A stretch of DNA of 64,000 nucleotides from Streptomyces sp. LaPpAH-108. Its GTDB lineage: Bacteria > Actinomycetota > Actinomycetes > Streptomycetales > Streptomycetaceae. Below the pieces are notes generated by a model. The model ran no database searches and was not told the DNA's origin. It was given only the letters and a program-made list of their open reading frames with translations. A program made the translations under genes and the position numbers. Numbering within the stretch: the stretch's first letter is position 1; each line of letters opens with the position of its first letter. Where the stretch lies: contig NZ_KB891994.1 in the NCBI RefSeq assembly GCF_000373625.1, positions 186,001-250,000 on the forward strand, written 5' to 3'. Shown here one piece after another: positions 15,108 through 22,138 of this stretch.

Positions 15108-16357
15108 CGAGGATGCTCCCATCGCTGAGCGTCGTCACGGAGATCGTCGAAGACCGACCCCAAGGACATCAACGCGCGTTGCACATGCGGCAGTTCCGTC
15201 GGCGTGGGTGAGGTGAGGCTTTCGATGCGTTCCGCGTCGGTCGTGCCGGTCAGGGAGCCGGTGGCGAGCCGTACCCGCAGCGCGCCGAGGTCGTCGCCGA
15301 AACGGTGGCCGCCCGGGGCGGGCATCGGCAGCCGGGCGGTGAGACAGTCCTCCAGTTCCTGGGCGTCGCCGACACCCCGCGCGGCCAGCGCCTCGCGCAG
15401 CGGCCCGAGGTCGGCGTACAGCTGGCGGCCCGCCTGCGGCGGCCGGGCGAGCGCGCCGCCCGCCACGACCACGTGCCGTACGGCGGCGGCCAGCCGCGCG
15501 TGCAGCCGTACGGCGGCCTCGCGGCGGGCGGTGACGGGCTCGGGCTCGTCGAGCGCGTAGCGCGCGGCCTCCGCCACGGGCGCGGCGACATGGGCGCCGA
15601 GCGCGGTGAGCGCGTCCAGCACCCGCGCGTGCAGCCCCTCCCCCGCGGGTCCGGCGGGGAAGCGGGCGACGGCGGCGGGCCAGCCGGACGGGAGCAGGGC
15701 ACCGGCCAGGTCGCTGACGACGGTCACCCGGTCGGGCAGCATCTCGGCGGGGCTGAGCAGCACGGTCTCGTGCGGGGCGTGCAGGGTGTCGCGCCAGGTC
15801 TCGTCGCTGACCAGGTGCAGCCCCTCGGCGACCGCCGCCTCGACCGTCTCGTACAGCGGCTCGGGCGGGGTGACGGTGCCGGTCGGGTCGTCCGCGACGG
15901 AGAGCACGAGGAGCCGGGGGTCACCGCCCTCGGCCCGTACCCGGCGGACGGTCTCCAGCAGGGCGTACGAGTCCGGTACGCCCCCGCTCTCGGGCGGCAC
16001 CGGCACATGGAAGACGCGTCTGCCGAGCAGCCGGGCACACGGCTCCCACCAGGCGGCGTGCGGGCGGGGTACGAGCACGTCGCCGCCGTCGGCCGCGAGC
16101 GCGGCGGTGATCGCGAGCAGCAGCGCGGGGGCGCCGGGGGCGGCGGCCACCTGGTCGGGGACGGTGGGCAGCGCGCGGCGGGTCCAGTAGCCGCAGGCGG
16201 CCTCCAGGAGGCCGGGGGCGCCCCCTACGGGCTGGGCGGGGGCGCGGTCGGCGGCGGCCAGGCGCGCGGCGAGTTCGGGCAGCACCGGCAGACCGTCGCC
16301 GGGCAGGGACGGGCCGTAGCGGACGGGGCCGTGGCCCTCGGTCTCCGTCGGTCGCAT
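15104..16357 (-). CDS. aminotransferase-fold protein with no lysine residues (likely pseudoenzyme)
   Basis: A 417-residue protein with the layout of a fold-type I PLP enzyme of aminotransferase class I/II: GAPALLLAITAALAADGGDVLVPRP, then VADDPTGTVTPPEPL (156-160 is the DDPTG version of NPTG), HLVSDETWRD (184-188, where D..Y normally binds PLP) and VVSDLAGALLPSGW (about 213-226, where SxSK normally supplies the Schiff-base lysine), ending LRVRLATG. The catalytic lysine is missing, and I find no lysine anywhere in the protein, so a normal internal aldimine is impossible. It is co-translated with the NAPE-PLD-like hydrolase. A structural or regulatory role seems more likely than transamination. 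Confidence 0.85.
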   Translation of the reverse strand: MRPTETEGHGPVRYGPSLPGDGLPVLPELAARLAAADRAPAQPVGGAPGLLEAACGYWTRRALPTVPDQVAAAPGAPALLLAITAALAADGGDVLVPRPHAAWWEPCARLLGRRVFHVPVPPESGGVPDSYALLETVRRVRAEGGDPRLLVLSVADDPTGTVTPPEPLYETVEAAVAEGLHLVSDETWRDTLHAPHETVLLSPAEMLPDRVTVVSDLAGALLPSGWPAAVARFPAGPAGEGLHARVLDALTALGAHVAAPVAEAARYALDEPEPVTARREAAVRLHARLAAAVRHVVVAGGALARPPQAGRQLYADLGPLREALAARGVGDAQELEDCLTARLPMPAPGGHRFGDDLGALRVRLATGSLTGTTDAERIESLTSPTPTELPHVQRALMSLGSVFDDLRDDAQRWEHPR

Positions 16358-16506
16358 CGTCGCCTCCGCGCTGGGTGTGCTCGTTGCCGCTCACTCGCCT
16401 GGTGCCGTGTGACCCGTGTGCCGGTAGTGCCCTCGGTGTGGTGTGTACCCGGCGATCGACGCGACATGGCTGCCGGTCCGGGTTGCCCTGGTCACAGCGC
16501 GGGGCG

Positions 16507-17301
16507 TCAGACGTCGGACGGACGCCGTCGCCTGCGGGACAGATACGGCGCGCCGATCCGGTGCAGGGCGGCGGCGCACGCGGCGGCGATCAGCACGCCG
16601 CCCGCGACCAGCAGCGGGACGGAGCCGTCGAAGGAACCACCGGTCCCGGCGTCCACGCCGTGCTGGACGGTGGGCGGGCGGTCGCCGGTGTCACCGGTGC
16701 CGTCAGTGCCGCCGGTGTCGTGGCCGCTGCCGCTGCCGGTGCCGGGGCGGTCGCCGGTGCCGCTCCCGGTGCCGTTGCCGTTGCCGCTCCCGGTGTCCGG
16801 GCGGTCGCCCGTGCCGCTGCCCGTGCCCTCGCCGGTACCGGGGCGGTCCCCCGTGCCACTGCCGCTGTCCCGCCCCGGGGTCTGCCCCGTCCCGGGGTCG
16901 GCCTTGCCGGGCGCCGGGGAGCGGCCCTCACCGGTACCGGGCGCCTGGGAGCGGGCCGCGCCGGTGCCGCTGCCGGACCCCGCGTCCGTGCCCGGCGTGT
17001 CCCGGGCCCGGTCCGGCACTCCGGGCGCGAGCTGCTGGTCCGCCCCGTCGGGCGCGTCGGGCACGTCGGACGCGCCCTCGCAGTCCCCGGCGCTGTCCTC
17101 GGGGGCGTCCCCGAGGTCGTCGTCGGGGAGGTCCCCGGAATCGTCCTCGGGGATCTCCGCGCGCGGCACGGCAGGGGTGTCACACGCGGCGGCGGCCCGC
17201 GCGGCGGGCGCGTCCGCGCCCCACCCGGAGGCGAAGGCCGCGGTCGGGCCGGTTATGACGAGCACGGTGGCGGCCGTGAGGGCGCGGGCTGTGCGGTGCA
17301 T
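16507..17301 (-). CDS. secreted low-complexity Gly/Thr/Asp/Pro-rich protein with C-terminal membrane anchor
   Basis: A 264-residue protein. Residues 1-25 are a signal peptide (basic MHRTAR, hydrophobic core, cleavage near AFAS). Residues 48-75 are acidic (repeats of DD and ED). Residues about 100-210 are built from imperfect GTGDRPGTGSG-type repeats. A membrane segment (SVPLLVAGGVLIAAACAAAL, about 228-247) is followed by a basic tail with five consecutive arginines. The plan is that of a wall-spanning stalk anchored by its C-terminus, but there is no LPXTG or LAXTG sortase motif before the helix. No enzymatic domain is visible. The repeats make this sequence prone to length variation. Confidence 0.8.
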   Translation of the reverse strand: MHRTARALTAATVLVITGPTAAFASGWGADAPAARAAAACDTPAVPRAEIPEDDSGDLPDDDLGDAPEDSAGDCEGASDVPDAPDGADQQLAPGVPDRARDTPGTDAGSGSGTGAARSQAPGTGEGRSPAPGKADPGTGQTPGRDSGSGTGDRPGTGEGTGSGTGDRPDTGSGNGNGTGSGTGDRPGTGSGSGHDTGGTDGTGDTGDRPPTVQHGVDAGTGGSFDGSVPLLVAGGVLIAAACAAALHRIGAPYLSRRRRRPSDV

Positions 17302-17553
17302 GGGGCGGGCTCCTCGGCGGGGCGGCGATGACGGCCGACGCCTGTCGGCAACCGGTACCGCGCCGGTCGTCGGCCCGTCTGCGGGACACGGCTCTCGTGC
17401 CCTCGCTTGCCATCACAGCCCGCCGCACGCCGCACCGCGCGCGGCCGGACCCCATTCGCGGGACGCGAACACCCGTGCGGGTGATGCGGGCAGCCCGAAA
17501 CGGGGCTCTCCCCAGGTCCCCTGAGGTCCCGGGCATCCCCTGCTCAAGTCGCG
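17302..17553. other. 252-bp gap, nothing recognised
   Basis: This lies upstream of the low-complexity surface protein and downstream of the DUF6158-like gene, both on the minus strand. It should hold the promoter of the surface protein. I see no clear hairpin, repeat or promoter consensus. Confidence 0.4.
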
Positions 17554-17811
17554 TCAGGTCCCGGCCGTCCCCGGCGCCGCCGCCTCGCCGCAGCCCCGCT
17601 CGCGGGCCCCCTCGCGGGTGCGCCCCGCGCTGACCAGGCGGCGCGGGTTGCGGCGCAGATACTCGCCCTCCAGCTGCGCCATGCGTTCGTTGTGGGCGCG
17701 CAGCGCGTCGTTCGAGCCGTACAGGAGCGTGTCGTGGCGTGTGCGGTGGATGGTCTCCAGCTCCTTCATGAGCTGCTGATCGTCCAGCCGGCTGGGGTCG
17801 ACTCCGGTCAT
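17554..17811 (-). CDS. small conserved actinobacterial protein (DUF6158-like)
   Basis: An 85-residue protein beginning MTGVDPSRLDDQQLMKELET and continuing IHRTRHDTLLYGSNDALRAH, then NERMAQLEGEYLRRNP. The core (residues 5-58) is largely helical with charged repeats and matches, from memory, a small Streptomyces family of unknown function (DUF6158). The last 25 residues are low-complexity. It has no membrane segment or metal motif. The ATG at 17811 is the natural start. Function is unknown; its neighbours (a surface protein and an ABC-F ATPase) give no clue. Confidence 0.75.
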   Translation of the reverse strand: MTGVDPSRLDDQQLMKELETIHRTRHDTLLYGSNDALRAHNERMAQLEGEYLRRNPRRLVSAGRTREGARERGCGEAAAPGTAGT

Positions 17812-17908
17812 GGTGGTACCCCGCTCGTCGTGTCCGCGTTCCCTGCGTCCACTGTACGAACATCCGGACCGGCGGGCCTCCGCGCCCGGAGCGGGGGTCG
17901 TGCGGGGC

Positions 17909-19528
17909 TCAGCGCACGCGGTCCACCCGGCGTTCGTCCCACACGGGCTCCGGGGTCTCCCGGACCCGGCCGTCGGTGCCGAAGACCAGGAAGCGGTCGA
18001 AGGAGCGGGCGAACCAGCGGTCGTGGGTGACCGCGAGGACGGTGCCCTCGAACGCCTCCAGGCCCTCCTGCAGCGCCTCGGCGGACTCCAGGTCGAGGTT
18101 GTCGGTGGGCTCGTCGAGCAGCAGGGCGGTGACTCCGGCGAGTTCGAGGAGCAGGATCTGGAAGCGGGCCTGCTGGCCGCCGGAGAGCCGGTCGAAGGGC
18201 TGCTCGGCCTGCGCGGTCAGCTCGTAGCGCCGCAGCCGGGACATCGCCGCGCCCCGGTCCTGGGCGTGTTCCTTCCAGAGGATGTCGAGCAGCGGACGGC
18301 CTTGCAGCTCGGGGTGGGCGTGGGTCTGCGCGAAGTGGCCGGGTACGACGCGGGCGCCGAGCTTGAAGGCGCCGGTGTGCGCCACGTCCTGGCCCGCGAG
18401 CAGGCGCAGGAAGTGGGACTTGCCCGAGCCGTTGGAGCCGAGCACCGCGACGCGTTCGCCGTAGAACACCTCCAGGTCGAACGGCCGCATCAGACCGGTG
18501 AGTTCGAGCCCTTCGCAGGTCACGGCGCGGACGCCGGTGCGGCCACCGCGCAGCCGCATGGTGATGTTCTGCTCGCGCGGCGGCTCCGGGGGCGGTCCCA
18601 CCTCCTCGAACTTGCGCAGCCGGGTCTGCGCGGCGGCGTACCGCGAGGCCATCTCATGGCTGACGGCGGCGGCTTGGCGGAGGTTCAGGACCAACTTCTT
18701 GAGCTGGGCGTGCTTCTCGTCCCAGCGGCGGCGCAACTCCTCGAAACGGGCGAAGCGTTCACGGCGGGCCTCGTGATAGGTGGCGAAGCCGTCGCCGTGC
18801 ACCCAGGCGTCGGCCCCGGCGGGCCCTGGCTCGACGGAGACGATCTTCTCGGCGGCGCGGGCGAGGAGTTCGCGGTCGTGGGAGACGAACAGGACGGTCT
18901 TGCGGGTCTCCCCCAGCTGCTGTTCCAGCCAGCGCTTGCCGGGCACGTCCAGGTAGTTGTCCGGCTCGTCGAGCAGCAGCACCTCGTCGGGGCCGCGCAG
19001 CAGCGCCTCCAGGACGAGCCGCTTCTGCTCACCGCCGGACAGGGTGCGCACCAGGCGCCACTGGGCCGTGTCGTACGGCATCCCGAGCGCGGCCATGGTG
19101 CACATGTCCCACATGGTCTCGGACTCGTACCCGCGCACCTCGGCCCAGTCGGCGAGCGCCTGCGCGTAGGCGAGCTGGGCGGCCTCGTCGTCGACCGTCA
19201 TGATCGCGTGCTCGGCCTCGTCCACCGCCTTCGCGGCCGTGCGGATGCCGGGCGGGGCGACGGAGACCAGCAGGTCGCGCACGGTCGTCTCGTCCCGTAC
19301 GGAGCCGACGAACTGGCGCATCACGCCGAGGCCGCCGCCGACGGTGACCGTGCCGCCGTGCGGCTTCAGTTCACCGGAGATCAGCCGCAGCAGGGTGGTC
19401 TTGCCCGCGCCGTTCGGCCCGACCAGGGCCACCACGGCGCCCTCTCCGACCCGGAAGGAGACGTCGCCGAGCAGCGTCCTCCCGTCGGGGAGGTGGTACT
19501 CGAGATGCGCGGCTTCCAGGTGTCCCAT
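17909..19528 (-). CDS. ABC-F family ATP-binding protein
   Basis: A 539-residue soluble protein with two nucleotide-binding domains and no membrane segment. Domain 1 has Walker A GPNGAGKTT (about residues 37-45), signature LSGGEQKRL and Walker B VLLLDEPDNYLD. A charged, helical inter-domain linker follows (about 250-310, RWDEKHAQLKKLVLNLRQ). Domain 2 has GSNGSGKS, LSGGQQARF and LLLDEPTDNLDL. ABC-F proteins act on ribosomes, as translation factors or antibiotic-protection factors; the arm and linker lengths do not decide which. The ATG at 19528 starts the conserved region. It is divergent from the PAP2-DAGK gene across 125 bp. Confidence 0.93.
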   Translation of the reverse strand: MGHLEAAHLEYHLPDGRTLLGDVSFRVGEGAVVALVGPNGAGKTTLLRLISGELKPHGGTVTVGGGLGVMRQFVGSVRDETTVRDLLVSVAPPGIRTAAKAVDEAEHAIMTVDDEAAQLAYAQALADWAEVRGYESETMWDMCTMAALGMPYDTAQWRLVRTLSGGEQKRLVLEALLRGPDEVLLLDEPDNYLDVPGKRWLEQQLGETRKTVLFVSHDRELLARAAEKIVSVEPGPAGADAWVHGDGFATYHEARRERFARFEELRRRWDEKHAQLKKLVLNLRQAAAVSHEMASRYAAAQTRLRKFEEVGPPPEPPREQNITMRLRGGRTGVRAVTCEGLELTGLMRPFDLEVFYGERVAVLGSNGSGKSHFLRLLAGQDVAHTGAFKLGARVVPGHFAQTHAHPELQGRPLLDILWKEHAQDRGAAMSRLRRYELTAQAEQPFDRLSGGQQARFQILLLELAGVTALLLDEPTDNLDLESAEALQEGLEAFEGTVLAVTHDRWFARSFDRFLVFGTDGRVRETPEPVWDERRVDRVR

Positions 19529-19653
19529 GCGGCGCATTCTCCGGTGGCGCGACAGCGGCACGCAAACTCGTTTCCCGTGGTCGGCGGCGGGGCCCGCGCC
19601 CCGACGGCCCACATCCCGCACAAGGAAGCCCCGCTTCGGGGTAGTCGGACGCC

Positions 19654-21150
19654 ATGAGCCCTGATGTCGACCTGACCGCCGTCCCCGTCCCCGGCCGCTC
19701 GGTGCTGCGGCGGCTGCTCGCCGCCGACGCCCGGCTGTTCGAGGTGGCCGCCGAACGGAACTGGCCCGGCGCCGAGCGCGTCCTGCCGAAGCTGAGCCGA
19801 ACGGCGAACCACGGAGTGCTGTGGTTCGCCGCGGGCGCCGCCATCGCCGCGACCCGCACCCCGCGCGCCCGCCGGGCCGCGGTGCGCGGCATGGCCTCGC
19901 TCGGTCTTGCCTCGCTGACCATCAACACCCTCGGCAAGCGCTCGGTGCGCAGGCCGCGCCCGGTGATCGCGCCGGTTCCAGCGGTCCGGCGGCTGAAGCG
20001 GCAGCCGATCACCACGTCGTTCCCCTCGGGCCACGCCGCCTCGGCCGCCGCCTTCGCGACCGGGGTCGCGCTGGAGTCCCCGGCGTGGGGCGCGGCGGTG
20101 GCGCCGATCGCGTTCTCGGTGGCGATGTCCCGGGTGTACACGGGCGTCCACTTCCCGAGCGACGTGCTGGCCGGTGCGGCGCTCGGGGTGGGCGCCGCCT
20201 TCGCCGTACGGGCCCTGGTGCAGACCCGTGCCCAGGCGCGGCCCACCGCACGGCCGTCCGCCGACGCCCCGGCGCTGCCGGAGGGCGAGGGGCTGGTGAT
20301 GGTGGCCAACCAGGCGTCCGGTACCGCCGACCGGGTGAGTGTGCTGCGTACGGCGCTTCCGGGCGCCGAGATCGTCGAGTGCGCGCCGCAGGACGTGGTC
20401 GCGGAGCTGGAGAAGGCGGCGGCCCGGGCCCGGGTGCTCGGGGTGTGCGGCGGCGACGGCACGGTGAACGCGGCGGCGGAGATCGCCCTGCGGCGCGGGC
20501 TGCCCCTCGCGGTGCTGCCCGGCGGCACCCTCAACCACTTCGCCTACGACCTCGGCGTGGAGGACGAGCGCGATCTGGCCGACGCCCTGCGCGAGGGCGA
20601 GGCGGTCCGGGTGGACGTGGGCCGCTTCACCACCGACACCGGCTCGGGCGTCTTCCTCAACACGCTCAGCCTCGGGGTCTACCCGGAGCTGGTGCGCGAG
20701 CGGGAGCACTGGTCGCCCCGGATCGGCGGCTGGGCCGCGGGGGTCCTCGCCGCGCTGCGGGTGCTGCGCGCGGACTGCCATCCGCTGGAGGTGGAGGCGG
20801 CCGGGCGGCGCCGGGCGCTGTGGATGCTGTTCGTCGGCAACGGCGTCTACCACCGCCGGGGTCTCGGAGCGGGCCGCCGTACGGACCTGTCGGACGGGCG
20901 GCTCGACGTGCGGGTGGTGAACGGCAGCGGCCACCCGGCGCTGCGGCTGCTCACGGCGGCCGTCGCGGGCCCGCTCACCCGCTCCCCCTCCCACGCGGCC
21001 GTCCAGCTCGCCCGGCTGCGCCTGTCCGGCATCGCACCCGGCACCCCGCTGGCCTACGACGGCGAGGTGACCCCGGTCGGCGGCCGGATGACGCTGGAGG
21101 TGCTGCCCCGCGCCCTGACGGTCTACAGCCCCGGCGCCACCGTGAACTGA
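19654..21150 (+). CDS. PAP2 phosphatase fused to diacylglycerol kinase
   Basis: A 498-residue two-domain protein. The N-terminal half is a PAP2 lipid phosphatase with all three motifs: KRSVRRPRP (95-103), FPSGHAAS (123-130) and SRVYTGVHFPSD (159-170), set among membrane segments. The C-terminal half (about 205-498) is a diacylglycerol/sphingosine kinase-type catalytic domain with GGDGTVN and GGTLN. One protein can therefore in principle remove a phosphate from a lipid phosphate outside and phosphorylate a diacylglycerol inside. Such fusions occur in actinobacteria. The CCCCG-CTT-CGGGG hairpin just upstream (about 19627-19639) could affect expression. The gene is monocistronic. Confidence 0.93.
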   Translation: MSPDVDLTAVPVPGRSVLRRLLAADARLFEVAAERNWPGAERVLPKLSRTANHGVLWFAAGAAIAATRTPRARRAAVRGMASLGLASLTINTLGKRSVRRPRPVIAPVPAVRRLKRQPITTSFPSGHAASAAAFATGVALESPAWGAAVAPIAFSVAMSRVYTGVHFPSDVLAGAALGVGAAFAVRALVQTRAQARPTARPSADAPALPEGEGLVMVANQASGTADRVSVLRTALPGAEIVECAPQDVVAELEKAAARARVLGVCGGDGTVNAAAEIALRRGLPLAVLPGGTLNHFAYDLGVEDERDLADALREGEAVRVDVGRFTTDTGSGVFLNTLSLGVYPELVREREHWSPRIGGWAAGVLAALRVLRADCHPLEVEAAGRRRALWMLFVGNGVYHRRGLGAGRRTDLSDGRLDVRVVNGSGHPALRLLTAAVAGPLTRSPSHAAVQLARLRLSGIAPGTPLAYDGEVTPVGGRMTLEVLPRALTVYSPGATVN

Positions 21151-21162
21151 CACTCAGTCAGT

Positions 21163-21194
21163 CCGTATGGTGAAACGCGGGTCTCACGATACGG
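21163..21194. promoter_or_regulatory. 32-bp interrupted palindrome
   Basis: Outer arms CCGTAT and ATACGG and inner arms GTGA and TCAC are symmetric about 21178.5; about 26 of 32 positions are self-complementary, including part of the centre. It lies 13 nt after the PAP2-DAGK stop and 88 nt before the methyltransferase start, where an operator or promoter element is expected. It has no U-tract, which argues against a simple terminator. Confidence 0.65.
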
Positions 21195-21282
21195 CGCCCG
21201 GGCGTAGCGTTCGGTCCAGCACGGCCACGGTGTCCGCAACGGGCCCGTGGCCGGACCGTCGAGCGGTGAGGGAGATCCGGCC

Positions 21283-22110
21283 ATGCCGAAACCGCGGGAG
21301 ACCGCCGTCTACACGCACGGGCACCACGAGTCCGTACTGCGCTCGCACACCTGGCGGACGGCCGCCAACTCGGCGGCATATCTGCTGGGTTCACTGAAGC
21401 CGCACATGAACGTCCTGGACATCGGCTGCGGTCCGGGCACCATCACCGCCGACCTGGCCGCGCTGGTCCCGGACGGCCGGGTGACCGGGGTCGACCGCGC
21501 GCCCGGGATCCTGGAGCAGGCCCGTGCGACGGCGGCCGAACGCGGCCTCACCAACACCGAGTTCGCGGTGGGGGACGTGCACGCCCTGGACTTCCCGGAC
21601 GACACCTTCTGCGTGGTCCACGCCCACCAGGTGCTCCAGCACGTGGGCGATCCGGTGCGGGCGCTGCGCGAGATGGTCCGGGTGACCCGGCCGGGCGGGA
21701 TCGTCGCGGTGCGCGACGCGGACTACGCGGCCATGACCTGGTACCCGGCGGTGGACGGGCTGGACGACTGGCTGGACCTGTACGAGCGGGTCGCCCGGGC
21801 CAACGGCGGCGAGCCGGACGCCGGGCGGCGGCTGAAGAGCTGGGCGCTGGCGGCCGGGCTGCGGGACATCACGGCGACCTCCGGCACCTGGACGTTCGCC
21901 ACCGCCGAGGAACGGGCCTGGTGGAGCGGGCTGTGGGCGGACCGCACGCTGGCCTCGGCGTACGCGGACCGGGCCGTCGGGGGCGGCCACGCGAGCGCGG
22001 AGGAGCTGCGGGCGGTGTCGCGGGCGTGGCGGGAGTGGGGGCGGCGGGAGGACGGCTGGTTCGCGGTGCTGCACGGGGAGATCCTGTGCCGGAAGGAACC
22101 CCGGGACTGA
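21283..22110 (+). CDS. class I SAM-dependent methyltransferase
   Basis: A 275-residue methyltransferase of the UbiE/Methyltransf_11 group. Motif I is DIGCGPG (46-52), with VTGVDRAPG downstream, then FAVGDVHALDFPDDTF, and REMVRVTRPGGIVAVRDADYAAM as post-motif region. The C-terminal portion (AWREWGRREDGWFAVLHGEILCRK) matches a well-conserved actinobacterial family. The substrate is unknown. The ATG at 21283 follows GGTGAGGGAG. The 32-bp dyad upstream suggests tight regulation. It converges on the transketolase with only 28 bp between stops. Confidence 0.9.
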   Translation: MPKPRETAVYTHGHHESVLRSHTWRTAANSAAYLLGSLKPHMNVLDIGCGPGTITADLAALVPDGRVTGVDRAPGILEQARATAAERGLTNTEFAVGDVHALDFPDDTFCVVHAHQVLQHVGDPVRALREMVRVTRPGGIVAVRDADYAAMTWYPAVDGLDDWLDLYERVARANGGEPDAGRRLKSWALAAGLRDITATSGTWTFATAEERAWWSGLWADRTLASAYADRAVGGGHASAEELRAVSRAWREWGRREDGWFAVLHGEILCRKEPRD

Positions 22111-22138
22111 ACCGGCCGTCCCCCGCTCCCGACGCCCC

